This document shows positions 54,265 through 63,006 of a stretch of DNA of 64,000 nucleotides, piece by piece. A model generated the notes under the pieces. That model saw nothing but the letters and a program-made list of their open reading frames with translations. It was not told where the DNA came from and searched no databases. Where the stretch lies: the NCBI RefSeq assembly GCF_001281485.1, contig NZ_CP012669.1, positions 620,001-684,000 of the forward strand, read 5' to 3'. Numbering within the stretch: position 1 is the stretch's first letter; each line of letters begins with the position of its first letter. The position numbers and the translations under genes were made by a program. This DNA comes from Altererythrobacter epoxidivorans. GTDB lineage: Bacteria > Pseudomonadota > Alphaproteobacteria > Sphingomonadales > Sphingomonadaceae.

Positions 54265-55941
54265 TCAGGCCTCTGCCGCACGCGGAGGGTGGCTGCCGCC
54301 ATCTGGCAGCGCTGGTGCTGCGTGACGGCCGTCGTTCGCCGCGAGCAGGCCCAGCATCTGGAGGCGCTTTTTCACCTGTTCGGCCGATTCAGGGCGTCCG
54401 TAAAAATATCCCTGGCCCTTGATCCGGCCCATGCGGCGCAGAACGTCCAGGATATCCTTGTTCTCGATACCTTCGGCAGTGATCGGCATCTGCAGGCCCT
54501 TGCCGAGCGTGACGATGGCATCGACGATCGTCGAGGTAACATCGTCGGTCCCGAGTTCGGCGATGAAACTGCGGTCGATCTTGAGCCTGTCGAACGGCAG
54601 CGTCTTGAGAGTGGCGAGGCTCGAATACCCCGTACCGAAATCGTCCAGCCCGACCCGTACTCCCTGGTTCTTCAGGCTCGTCATGATCGTACGGACTGCG
54701 CCGATATCCTCGTGCAGGCAATTTTCGGTGATCTCGATTTCGAGACGATGGGCCGGGAAATTGTTTTCGACGATCAGCCTCAGCAGCTTTTGTGCGAACC
54801 ATGGGTCACGCAGCTGGAGTGGCGAGATATTGACCGATATCGTGAGCTCTGGATTCCATTCCGACGCATCGGCGAAGGCCTGCACCATCAGCTGTTCAGA
54901 AAGTTCGGCAATGACGCCGATCTCTTCCGCAATCGGAATGAAGGTTTCTGGTTTGACGAGGCCGAGGTGGGGCGAATTCCATCTCGCAAGCATTTCGAAC
55001 CCGACCAGCCGACCGGTTTCGAGATCGATCTGCTGTTCGTAGTAAGGAACGAATTCTGCGTGGTTCAGCCCGCGGCGGATACCTGCCTCGAGTTCATTGC
55101 GGAAACGCAGCTCGTTTTCCATGTTGGGTTCGAACCAGACGAAGCGGTTTTTGCCCTGCTTCTTGGCGCGGTACATCGCGATGTCCGCACGGTGCATCAG
55201 TGTTTCGGCATCCTTGGTGTCGAGATCCGGACCGACGGTCGGGCTTTCGCTCACGATGCCGATGGACATGGTGATGTCGATCCGCACCATGTCGATGAGC
55301 AGCGGCGTTGCAAACAGCTTGAAGATTTCGCCGATCTGCCGGTCGATCGCTTCCTCGTCATCCGGCTTGTACGGCATTACGAAAGCGAACTCGTCGCCGC
55401 CCAGACGGGCGAGGACGGCATCTTCCGGCAAGGTATCGCGCAGGGCATCGGCGATACGGTTCAGGACCTTGTCGCCGGTCGAGTGCCCATGCATGTCATT
55501 GATCTGCTTGAAGTTATCGAGATCGACCATGACGAAAGCGAGCGACTGGCCTGCTGACAATGCGTCGTGACGCAGGGCATTTGTAACGCTTGCCATGCTG
55601 CGCCGATTGAAGCATCCGGTCAGAGGATCGATCTCTGCCAATCGGCGCGCGGTCTGTTCGGCCTTGCGACGTTCGCCGATCTCGAGGGTGAGTTCGCGGT
55701 ACCGCCGCCAGCCGAATATGATCAGCGCGACATTCAGCACCAGCGCATTGGCGAGCAAGCGGTCCGGGCCGCTCCCGTGGCCTGAAAGCGCACGCACGAC
55801 ATCGGGCAGGACCTGACCGCCGGTCGCGACGAACAGCATGATAGCCGCGATCGCGATACCCAGCGTCACGAGGTCGCGCTCGGCACGGCCAAGTCGTGTC
55901 GTTTCTGCCAGTTTGAACACCGAGTGCGAGAGCCCCATCAT
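54265..55941 (-). CDS. Membrane GGDEF/EAL cyclic-di-GMP enzyme
   Basis: 558 residues. Two N-terminal membrane helices, a short linker coil, GGDEF domain (LARLGGDEFAF, intact active site) and EAL domain (VGFEMLARW matching ExLxR, then NFPAHRLEIEITENCL and DDFGTGYSSL). Both catalytic sites look complete, so it may make and break cyclic-di-GMP. No extra sensory domain is seen. Two ATGs, 55941 and 55938, are adjacent. Confidence 0.93.
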   Translation of the reverse strand: MMGLSHSVFKLAETTRLGRAERDLVTLGIAIAAIMLFVATGGQVLPDVVRALSGHGSGPDRLLANALVLNVALIIFGWRRYRELTLEIGERRKAEQTARRLAEIDPLTGCFNRRSMASVTNALRHDALSAGQSLAFVMVDLDNFKQINDMHGHSTGDKVLNRIADALRDTLPEDAVLARLGGDEFAFVMPYKPDDEEAIDRQIGEIFKLFATPLLIDMVRIDITMSIGIVSESPTVGPDLDTKDAETLMHRADIAMYRAKKQGKNRFVWFEPNMENELRFRNELEAGIRRGLNHAEFVPYYEQQIDLETGRLVGFEMLARWNSPHLGLVKPETFIPIAEEIGVIAELSEQLMVQAFADASEWNPELTISVNISPLQLRDPWFAQKLLRLIVENNFPAHRLEIEITENCLHEDIGAVRTIMTSLKNQGVRVGLDDFGTGYSSLATLKTLPFDRLKIDRSFIAELGTDDVTSTIVDAIVTLGKGLQMPITAEGIENKDILDVLRRMGRIKGQGYFYGRPESAEQVKKRLQMLGLLAANDGRHAAPALPDGGSHPPRAAEA

Positions 55942-56103
55942 GTCGGCAGTGATAACGTCAAACCTTGCATCACTACGTTTCTTCTTATGCCGAAGACTTC
56001 ATGCGCGAACCTGCTGAAGATCGGGTTAATTCCGGGAGTTCGTAACCTTGAAGGGGTGGCTTCACAGAGCCCGCTTGGCTAGCAGGCGTTGACTGACCGA
56101 CAC

Positions 56104-56109
56104 AGGAGA
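56104..56109 (+). promoter_or_regulatory. Shine-Dalgarno deciding the TTG start of the EVE gene
   Basis: AGGAGA lies 6 bases before the TTG at 56116. The family's usual N-terminus (RYWLMKSEP) begins right there, so the TTG is preferred to the later ATG at 56134. Confidence 0.6.
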
Positions 56110-56115
56110 CTTGGC

Positions 56116-56526
56116 TTGCCGCGCTATTGGCTGATGAAATCCGAACCATTCAAATACAGCTGGGACGACCTCGTTGCAGAAGGCGAAGGCACCTGGGACG
56201 GTGTGCGCAATCATCGTGCGAAGAACAATCTTGCCGCGATGGAAGTGGGTGAGGAAGCCTTCTTCTACCACTCTCGCGAAGGGCTCGAGATCGTCGGTAT
56301 CGCGGAAATCAGCGTGAGTGGCATTACCGACCCGACCGATCCCGAGAACAAATGGGCTGCGGTCAAGGTAAAGGCCAAACGTAAGCTCAAGAACCCCGTT
56401 ACGCTCAAGCAGATCAAGGCGGAGCCACGTTTGGCCGACTGCGAACTAATACGTCTTGGCCGCCTGTCCGTTGCTGAACTCACGCCGGAAGAATGGAAGG
56501 TCATTCTCGAGCTGGCGGGAGAATAG
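56116..56526 (+). CDS. EVE domain protein
   Basis: 136 residues. RYWLMKSEPFKYSWDDLVAE is the EVE start; WDGVRNHRAKNNL, GEEAFFYHSREGLEIVGIAE and a C-terminal LKQIKAEPRLADCELIRLGR complete it. EVE is a PUA-like fold that reads modified bases; the known members bind methylated or other altered nucleotides. It starts at TTG. Confidence 0.93.
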   Translation: MPRYWLMKSEPFKYSWDDLVAEGEGTWDGVRNHRAKNNLAAMEVGEEAFFYHSREGLEIVGIAEISVSGITDPTDPENKWAAVKVKAKRKLKNPVTLKQIKAEPRLADCELIRLGRLSVAELTPEEWKVILELAGE

Positions 56527-56670
56527 ACTACGGTTGTGACCTCATTCATCGCGCCGAAGCAACATCTCGTCGCGATGAAGGAAAGCTCAGGGAACGGGCC
56601 GACAGGGCAACCGTTAATCCATTGAGAAGGCGAGGAAAATCCTTGTCTCATAGCGATGGAGAAACACGCC

Positions 56671-56841
56671 ATGGGCGAACTTACCGAAAAGATCAAAGGC
56701 AACACCAACGAAGCAATCGGCAATTTGAAGCAGGAATTCGGCGATGCCGAAACCCGCGCAGAAGGTCGCAGGCAGGAAGCCAAGGGCGAGGCCCAGCAAT
56801 TCAAGGGCGAAGTCGAAGGCAAACTCGGCAACGACATCTGA
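56671..56841 (+). CDS. CsbD family stress protein
   Basis: 56 residues: GELTEKIKGNTNEAIGNLKQ and EGRRQEAKGEAQQFKGEVEG are the lysine/glutamate-rich CsbD repeats. The family is induced by general stress; molecular role unknown. GGAGA 8 bases upstream favours this ATG over the one at 56656. Confidence 0.9.
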   Translation: MGELTEKIKGNTNEAIGNLKQEFGDAETRAEGRRQEAKGEAQQFKGEVEGKLGNDI

Positions 56842-56855
56842 CGCTTGCGTCACCG

Positions 56856-56902
56856 GCGGCCAAGGGCCGCGCTATAGAGGCCGCTCCATCACGGGGCGGC
56901 CT
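56856..56902 (+). terminator. Two hairpins after csbD
   Basis: GCGGCC-AAG-GGCCGC at 56856-56870 and AGGCCGC / GCGGCCT at 56878-56902 followed by TATT. The second is terminator-like with a weak T tract. Confidence 0.5.
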
Positions 56903-57046
56903 TATTGGTGCGCAATCCACCTGTCGTGACAATGGTCGGCGAAGCCCTGTGGATATTCACGATGAACCGTGATGCTTAATGTCCCGCGCTGCGACACCGC
57001 GGAATTGCAGGGAGCGCGATGGTTACGAATTCGTTAATCGGGGGAC

Positions 57047-57238
57047 ATGCGTAGAGCCCTTGTTCTCACAGATGAAGCCGCCCGCCACCCGTTCCGGGCA
57101 AGTCTGCCCGCTCACGTGCGGAGCAACGAATATGAAAATCCTGCTGAATCGCTCTGGCGATTGACGCAGGAGGACGTGCGTGGCTTTGCCAGCGCTTATG
57201 TCGCGAGTTTCGCCGCCGCGATGGTCTTCTTCATGTAG
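57047..57238 (+). CDS. Small protein with C-terminal membrane segment, hypothetical
   Basis: 63 residues from an ATG with GGGGG just upstream. The first part is neutral to basic; the end (FASAYVASFAAAMVFFM) is a hydrophobic tail of membrane-helix length, with the stop right after it. The coding look is moderate and no family is recognised. It overlaps the convergent MFS gene by 8 bases. Confidence 0.45.
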   Translation: MRRALVLTDEAARHPFRASLPAHVRSNEYENPAESLWRLTQEDVRGFASAYVASFAAAMVFFM

Positions 57239-58556
57239 AATGATGTGCGGGCGCTTCGGCAACCGAAGCGACCCTGTGCAGTTTTTGCCCGAGCCAGGCC
57301 GCGATCACGCACATCCCTGCGCTCAGCAACAGTTGCTCGGTCATGGCGATGCCGATCGCGTTCATCGCCATCGCAATCAATGAGCCGATAACCATCGCGC
57401 CAGAATTAACGATGTTGTTGGCCGCGATTGTCCGCGACGCCTGGTCCGGTGCGCAACGCGTTGTAAGGAACGCGTAAAGCGGAACGACGAACATCCCGCC
57501 GGCAATGGCGATGCCGAGCAATGTGGCGAGGATCATGATCGCAAGCGGCCAGGCAATAAACTCTGCAACGCCCAGCAATTCTGTCGGCTGGTAGCTCTGC
57601 CAAGCCCTGCAAACGGCATAGAAGGCGACGACGAATATTCCCATCAGGACGACCGACGCCGGGGCATAGCGCGCCGAAACCTGCCCTTTCAGCAGGGCAT
57701 TCACGGACACAGAACCGATGGCGATGCCGACTGAGAATATCACGAGGAACAGGCTCGCCACCTCCTTGCTCGCCATCAGTGTGTTCTTCGCCAGTGGCGG
57801 GAACTGGATGATCAGAACCGCGCCGATGGCCCAGAAAAAGCTGATCGCCATGATGGCGTAGAATATCGGCTTGTCGTGCATCGTGTTGCGAACGAGCACG
57901 TAAGACGCACGGATGATGTGCCAGTCCAGCTTGGCCTGTTCGCCGATCGGCGGTGCGGCGGGAATCTGCCTGCTGCTGAAATAGCCGATTACCGAGGTCA
58001 CGATAATTCCTGCTGCAGCCCATTCGACGGGAATCCAGCCCGCCAGGATCGTCCCTGCAAGAATGGCTATGTAGGTGCCGGCCTCCACCAGGCCAGTACC
58101 TGCCAGCACTTCGTCCCGCTGAAGGTGCTGGGGCAGGATCGCGTATTTGATCGGTCCCAGGAAGGTCGACTGGACGCCGGTCAGGAACAGTGCGAGCAGC
58201 AGCAGCGGGATGGCCAAGGTCTCAACCATGATACCGCGCCAGGCCAGGAAGAGGCCGGCCGCACCGATGACCATCAGGCCAATCTCACACATCTTCACTG
58301 TGCGAATGATCTTCGCCTTGTCCCGCATATCGGCAAGCTGGCCCGCGAGAGCTGACAGGATGAAGAAGGGGAAGATGAAAAGGCCCGATGCGACCGCGCT
58401 GAACATGCCTTCCGCACTCTCGTCGTTATAGACGGAGTAGACGACAAACAGCACCATGGCGGTCTTGTAGAGATTGTCGTTGAAGGCGTTGAGGAACTGC
58501 GTGCAGAACAGGGGCAGGAAGCGCCGACGGCGCAGTAGATGCGTTGACGTGGTCAT
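57231..58556 (-). CDS. MFS transporter, LplT-like
   Basis: 441 residues with 12 helices. The N-terminus FLPLFCTQFLNAFNDNLYKT is the hallmark of lysophospholipid-transporter-like MFS proteins (LplT, or the MFS part of acyltransferase fusions). LplT moves lysophosphatidylethanolamine inwards for re-acylation; the Aas partner is not next door. GGGAAG before the ATG at 58556 sets the start. Confidence 0.88.
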   Translation of the reverse strand: MTTSTHLLRRRRFLPLFCTQFLNAFNDNLYKTAMVLFVVYSVYNDESAEGMFSAVASGLFIFPFFILSALAGQLADMRDKAKIIRTVKMCEIGLMVIGAAGLFLAWRGIMVETLAIPLLLLALFLTGVQSTFLGPIKYAILPQHLQRDEVLAGTGLVEAGTYIAILAGTILAGWIPVEWAAAGIIVTSVIGYFSSRQIPAAPPIGEQAKLDWHIIRASYVLVRNTMHDKPIFYAIMAISFFWAIGAVLIIQFPPLAKNTLMASKEVASLFLVIFSVGIAIGSVSVNALLKGQVSARYAPASVVLMGIFVVAFYAVCRAWQSYQPTELLGVAEFIAWPLAIMILATLLGIAIAGGMFVVPLYAFLTTRCAPDQASRTIAANNIVNSGAMVIGSLIAMAMNAIGIAMTEQLLLSAGMCVIAAWLGQKLHRVASVAEAPAHHST

Positions 58557-58667
58557 CAGGCTTCCCGAAAATTTCCTCTCACGGCCACCATTGGGGCAAT
58601 GCGCGGCGGTGAACAAGGTGAACGCTGCATCTTTTGCCCCGAGACGACTGACGCTAGGAATGTCGGC

Positions 58668-59261
58668 ATGTTGACCTTGCCCAATGTGCTCACGCTGTCA
58701 CGCATCCTGGCGGTGCCGTTCTTGGCCTTCCTGTTGTGGTGGCCCGACTGGGCAACCGGGTATCTCCTGGCATTCGGTCTCTACAGTTTGATGGCCATTA
58801 CGGACTATTTCGACGGCTACCTTGCTCGGTCGAGCGGTGCCGTATCGAAACTGGGCATTTTCCTCGATCCGATCGCTGACAAGATCATGGTCGCCGCCGT
58901 CATTCTCGTGCTGACCGCACAGGGCGTGCTGCGTGGGCCCTACGTCGGCGACATGCACGTGATTGCAGGTCTGATAATTCTCGTGCGCGAGATTGCGGTA
59001 TCAGGGCTTCGCGAATTCCTAGGCGGGTTGCAGGTCTCCGTCCCGGTGACGAAACTCGCCAAGTGGAAAACCACGTTTCAGCTCCTGTCGCTCGGCTCGC
59101 TTATCCTGGGGAAGGGCCTCCCGCAGTGGATCGTCACGGTTGGCGATGTGACGGCGAATATCCCGCATACAGTGGGTCTGGTCGCCTTGTGGGCCGCCGC
59201 GATACTCACGCTCATGACCGGCTGGGATTACCTGCGGGTTGGTCTTAAGCATATGGATTGA
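58668..59261 (+). CDS. pgsA: CDP-diacylglycerol--glycerol-3-phosphate 3-phosphatidyltransferase
   Basis: 197 residues, about 5-6 helices. CDP-alcohol phosphotransferase motif DYFDGYLARSSGAVSKLG then FLDPIADK. Makes phosphatidylglycerol phosphate from the CdsA product. AGGAA precedes the ATG at 58668. Divergent from the MFS gene across 111 bases. Confidence 0.96.
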   Translation: MLTLPNVLTLSRILAVPFLAFLLWWPDWATGYLLAFGLYSLMAITDYFDGYLARSSGAVSKLGIFLDPIADKIMVAAVILVLTAQGVLRGPYVGDMHVIAGLIILVREIAVSGLREFLGGLQVSVPVTKLAKWKTTFQLLSLGSLILGKGLPQWIVTVGDVTANIPHTVGLVALWAAAILTLMTGWDYLRVGLKHMD

Positions 59262-59480
59262 TTAGATAGTTTGCGTCGTTCTGAGCAAATTACATAAATC
59301 GAATTCCGTTTCTTCCACATATTCTGTCCGGTTATTTGAAACCAAATCGGGCTTGGTGCGCTATTACAGTTAACAACCGTAAGAAAATAAGCGGGCGCAT
59401 CACATGTTACATATACCGGGGCGGAGGAATTCCGCGCCCCTATCAACATATTATCAATCATTCAGGCGTAGTGGGGCCTC
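59262..59480 (+). other. AT-rich intergenic region
   Basis: 219 bases, clearly lower in GC than the genes on both sides. It contains the near-repeats ACATATT, ACATATA and ACATATT, a TTGAAA at 59335 as a possible -35 box, and GGGGCG/CGCCCC arms at 59418-59440. No coding frame or RNA gene recognised. It should hold the promoter of the small membrane protein downstream. Confidence 0.5.
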
Positions 59481-59747
59481 ATGAGCGCCACACTATCAAC
59501 CTTTCTCGGCCTGTTTTTCAAAGCAGGCGCCGTCGCGATCATCTTCAATGAAGTGCGCGGCGTGATCCTCGCGGTTCCGGTCCTGTACGCCATGTACGAA
59601 TCCGGCGGTTCCGCGATGGCGATCTGGCTCGGTTTCTGTTCGCTCGCCGGTATCGCTCTATCGGTCATCGTGCCGATCTTCGCAGCGCGAAAGCTCGAAC
59701 GTTACGCCCAAGCCAAACTAGCCAAGCGTACCGCCGCGACGGCCTGA
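59481..59747 (+). CDS. Small membrane protein, hypothetical
   Basis: 88 residues with two or three hydrophobic stretches (FLGLFFKAGAVAIIFNEV, GVILAVPVLYAMYE, LGFCSLAGIALSVIVPIFAA) and a basic C-terminal tail (ARKLERYAQAKLAKR). No named family recognised. GGGGCCTC before the ATG may serve as ribosome binding site. Convergent with the SRPBCC gene, 4 bases apart. Confidence 0.65.
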   Translation: MSATLSTFLGLFFKAGAVAIIFNEVRGVILAVPVLYAMYESGGSAMAIWLGFCSLAGIALSVIVPIFAARKLERYAQAKLAKRTAATA

Positions 59748-59751
59748 ATGA

Positions 59752-60639
59752 TCAAGCCATTACGCGTTGCTCGATGATCGCGAGCACATTGCGCTCGACA
59801 TCTCCGAGCATCCGGTCGCCCCACCATCCGAAATACCAGCTGAGCCGGCTGCGCATGCGATAGTGCGTGGTCAGGGTTAGACGTGTCTTGCCGTCGGCCA
59901 TAGGCGTCAGGTGGTATCCGCCACCGACGATTTTCAGCATCTCGCCATCGGGCGATACATGGCGATCGGTGTGATCCTGCACGGAGGTATCGGGGAAGGC
60001 GAAACGCCATTTCATGCTTTCGCCAGGCCGAATTTCGGTAACGATCTCCTCGAACCGGATATGTTCGCCCCAACGCGCCTTGCGGACCAGTTTGCCATCG
60101 CGCTCCACGAGGTGCGCATCGCTCGGCCGCGGGATCCCCAGCCAGTCGTGCGTAAAGGTGTTCATGCCTTCGCCGGGATCGATGTCGGGTATCGACGACA
60201 GCATCGGCCAGACTTCTGCAGCCGGCGCAGCAAGCTCGATGCTGCGCGTGACATATGCGTCCTGCCATGCGGGCGGAGCCATCTCTTCTGCATAGATCAT
60301 TGCAAAGGGAAGCGCGGCCAGCGCGATGACGTTCGTGCGATTGCCTGGCTCGGACGGTTCTCCCTCGCGGCTTGCGGCATAGCGCCAGAACAGCGCCACA
60401 GCGCCTCCGCCGAGCGCCGCGACGAACCAGAACGGCATGACCATGGCGATGCAGACCATGCCTTCCAGCCCTAGCTGGACCAGCACTATTGCGCCGAAAC
60501 CCAGGGCAACGGGAGGAACAAGGCATCCGACCGGGGAATAGCGGCCGAATGCTAGAGTGAAGATCGCGCCAACCGAGAAAGGCAACAGGAAGAGTGCGCC
60601 GAACCCAGCGTATACATTCTCTGCAAACCCGCCGAACAC
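59752..60639 (-). CDS. SRPBCC domain protein with N-terminal membrane region
   Basis: 295 residues from the GTG at 60639. Three or four hydrophobic N-terminal segments are followed by a START-like SRPBCC domain from about residue 128 (VTRSIELAAPAAEVWPMLSS, RFEEIVTEIRPGESMKWRFA, KTRLTLTTHYRMR), which binds small hydrophobic ligands. The GTG lies in the middle of a hydrophobic stretch; the same frame continues coding-like upstream (DEKLGTFLILLALGSFLVLV) to a CTG at 60732 that would overlap the LysR stop, so the true start may be non-standard. Confidence 0.85.
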   Translation of the reverse strand: MFGGFAENVYAGFGALFLLPFSVGAIFTLAFGRYSPVGCLVPPVALGFGAIVLVQLGLEGMVCIAMVMPFWFVAALGGGAVALFWRYAASREGEPSEPGNRTNVIALAALPFAMIYAEEMAPPAWQDAYVTRSIELAAPAAEVWPMLSSIPDIDPGEGMNTFTHDWLGIPRPSDAHLVERDGKLVRKARWGEHIRFEEIVTEIRPGESMKWRFAFPDTSVQDHTDRHVSPDGEMLKIVGGGYHLTPMADGKTRLTLTTHYRMRSRLSWYFGWWGDRMLGDVERNVLAIIEQRVMA

Positions 60640-60724
60640 CAGGACCAGGAATGATCCGAGGGCGAGGAGGATGAGAAACGTCCCGAGTTTTTCGTCGCTC
60701 GCCCTTTGATCGGGTGACCTTTCC

Positions 60725-61621
60725 TCAGCCAGCCTTCAGTTCCTCTGCGAGAAGCTTGAACTCGTCTGCCCGGGGTGAATTCTTGCGCCAGATCAGCGCG
60801 ATCTCGCGCTTTGCATTCGCCGATTTGAGCGGGCGGGCGACCACGTCGGTTCCGTTGAGAATGCCGGCATTGAGCGCCATTTCGGGCAGCATCGTCAGCC
60901 CAAGATCGTTGTTCACCATCTGCACCAGCGTGTGCAGCGAAGTGCCGATCATGGTCGCGGACGCCCGCAGTTCCGGCCGGTTGCAGGCCGAAAGCGCGTG
61001 CTCCTTCAGGCAGTGACCATCCTCGAGCAGGAGCAGGCGCCCCTCGTCGATCATGGATGGCGGGATTTGGTCGGGGGGATCGCGCGGGTCGTCCTTTGGA
61101 AAGGCGACGAACAGCCGGTCGTCGGCGATGTGGGCGCTTTCCACCTCCCCGGTGTTGAACGGCAACGCGAGTAGCACGCAATCCACGCGCCCATGCTGCA
61201 AGGATTCGACGGCATCCTGGCTGGTTTCCTCGCGCAACAGCAGCTTCAGTTCGGGGCGTTCCTTCCTCAGGCGAGGCAGGATGTGCGGCAGCATGAAAGG
61301 CGCGATCGTCGGGATAACGCTCATCCGGAGCGTCCCGGAAAGGGGTTTGCCCGCAGCCTGGACGAGGTCGGACAGTTCCTCAGCCTCGCGCAGCAGGCGG
61401 TGCGCCTTCTCGACCACCTGTTCGCCCAGCGCCGTAAACCGGACGACACGGCGGCTGCGTTCGACCAGCGTTACCCCCAGCAGCGATTCCAGCTCGCGAA
61501 TGCCTGCCGAAAGGGTCGATTGCGAAACGAAGCAGCTTTCGGCAGCGCGACCGAAATGGCCGTGCTCGTGCAGCGCGACGAGATATTGCAGCTGCTTGAT
61601 CGTCGGGAGGTAAGTACTCAA
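60725..61621 (-). CDS. oxyR: OxyR-like LysR-family regulator
   Basis: 298 residues. Winged helix-turn-helix (LHEHGHFGRAAESCFVSQST) and a substrate-binding-like effector domain. LLEDGHCLKEHALSACN has the two cysteines nine residues apart that form the peroxide-sensing disulfide in OxyR, and the flanking sequence is close to E. coli OxyR. It should activate peroxide-defence genes. No katG or ahpC is nearby; the next gene downstream on its strand is the SRPBCC protein. Confidence 0.88.
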   Translation of the reverse strand: MSTYLPTIKQLQYLVALHEHGHFGRAAESCFVSQSTLSAGIRELESLLGVTLVERSRRVVRFTALGEQVVEKAHRLLREAEELSDLVQAAGKPLSGTLRMSVIPTIAPFMLPHILPRLRKERPELKLLLREETSQDAVESLQHGRVDCVLLALPFNTGEVESAHIADDRLFVAFPKDDPRDPPDQIPPSMIDEGRLLLLEDGHCLKEHALSACNRPELRASATMIGTSLHTLVQMVNNDLGLTMLPEMALNAGILNGTDVVARPLKSANAKREIALIWRKNSPRADEFKLLAEELKAG

Positions 61622-61630
61622 ACCGTGTCC

Positions 61631-62827
61631 TTATTCGGCTGCCTGCGTCATCTGTTCGGGCATGTCGTCGATGTGCGTCATATTCAGCTTGCCGTCCTTT
61701 ACCGCGAAGGCGAGCCGGCCTTCGACCAGTTCCAGTGCGTCGCGGCCGAACACTTCGTAGCGCCAGCCCTGCAGCACCGGCAGATCGCGGATGCCAGCTG
61801 CCAGCGCTTCCATTTCTTCTGCCTTGGTCAGCAAGCGGGCAGCGACATCGATTTCCCGCGCCCTGATCTTGAGCAACAGCTTGAGCAGGTCGGCAACAAG
61901 TGCGCCTTCCTTGCCCAGCGGTGCGCCACGCTTCATCTTTTCGGGCAGTTCGTCCTTGTCGAGCGGTTCGGCCTTTTCGAGCACTTTCAGCAGGCGCTTG
62001 CCGATGTCGTTGTCCCTCCAGGCGCTCGAGAGACCGCGAACCTTGGCGAGGTCTTTCTGCTGCTTGGGCGGATGGCTGGCGATATCGGCCAGCGTTTCGT
62101 CGCGCATGATGCGGCCGCGTGGGATATTCTTGTGCTGCGCTTCGCCTTCGCGCCATGCGGCCAGCGCCTTCAACCGGCCGAGGACCTGCGGGTTGCGCCC
62201 GGGCGAACGGATCCGGCGCCATGCCTGGTCCGGATCGATGACATAGTTCGAAACGTCGGCCAGCTTGTCCATTTCGGCATCTAGCCAAGCGCCGCGATCG
62301 GTCTTGATCAGCTTTTCGAGGATCTTCGGAAAGATTTCGGAAAGGTGCGTGACGTCACCGATGGCATATTCGATCTGGCGATCGGTCAGCGGGCGGCGGC
62401 TCCAGTCGGTGAAACGCGCACCCTTGTCGATGGTGAAGCCCAGCCAGCTTTCGACGAGGTTGGCATAGCCGATCTGTTCGGACTGGCTAATCGCCATCAT
62501 CGCGATTTGCGTATCGAAAATGGGGTGAGGCGTCTTGCCGGCGAGATTGACGATAATCTCGACATCCTGGCCACCCGCGTGGAAAACCTTGAGCACGTCC
62601 TCGTTGTTGCACATCAGGTCCAGCAGCGGGGTCAGGTCGATGCCATCTGCCAGCGGATCGATCGCTGCAGCCTCTTCCTCATTGGCAATCTGCACGAGGC
62701 AGAGTTCCGGCCAATAGGTGTTTTCGCGCATGAATTCGGTATCGACCGTCACGAAATCGGATTTCGCGAGCCTCTCGCAGAGTTCCTGAAGCGCCTCGGT
62801 CGTGGTAATCAGATCATGTATTTTCAT
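61631..62827 (-). CDS. rnd: Ribonuclease D
   Basis: 398 residues. DEDD exonuclease motifs: VTVDTEFMRENTYWPELCL, HAGGQDVEIIVNLAG and YAIGDVTHL. One or two HRDC domains follow (ALAAWREGEAQHKNIPRGRI). It trims the 3' ends of tRNA and other small RNAs. Start ATG at 62827. It lies 9 bases upstream of the oxyR-like gene start on the same strand and divergent from aspS. Confidence 0.96.
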   Translation of the reverse strand: MKIHDLITTTEALQELCERLAKSDFVTVDTEFMRENTYWPELCLVQIANEEEAAAIDPLADGIDLTPLLDLMCNNEDVLKVFHAGGQDVEIIVNLAGKTPHPIFDTQIAMMAISQSEQIGYANLVESWLGFTIDKGARFTDWSRRPLTDRQIEYAIGDVTHLSEIFPKILEKLIKTDRGAWLDAEMDKLADVSNYVIDPDQAWRRIRSPGRNPQVLGRLKALAAWREGEAQHKNIPRGRIMRDETLADIASHPPKQQKDLAKVRGLSSAWRDNDIGKRLLKVLEKAEPLDKDELPEKMKRGAPLGKEGALVADLLKLLLKIRAREIDVAARLLTKAEEMEALAAGIRDLPVLQGWRYEVFGRDALELVEGRLAFAVKDGKLNMTHIDDMPEQMTQAAE

Positions 62828-62893
62828 TTGTCTTTTCGTCTTTATCGGGCGGAGTACCGCCCCCGGGCCGAAGCCCATTTGAGGTCAGGTGCC

Positions 62894-62922
62894 TTGACAA
62901 AGTCACCCTCTTCCCCTGTTAG
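62894..62922 (+). promoter_or_regulatory. Sigma-70 promoter of aspS
   Basis: TTGACA at 62894-62899, a 17-base spacer and TGTTAG at 62917-62922. Transcription would begin near 62929, about 78 bases before the aspS ATG. Confidence 0.55.
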
Positions 62923-63006
62923 CGCGCGCGTTACCCGCGCAAGGGTCGCACGCCTTTCGATGGGCGCGCCCTTAGCGCCATAGCTCCGAAATTGGAAAGT
63001 TTTTAG

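Noticed and set aside
56948-56956. TGTGGATAT, similar to a DnaA box
   Set aside because: A single near-match with no cluster, AT-rich unwinding region or origin-linked genes nearby.
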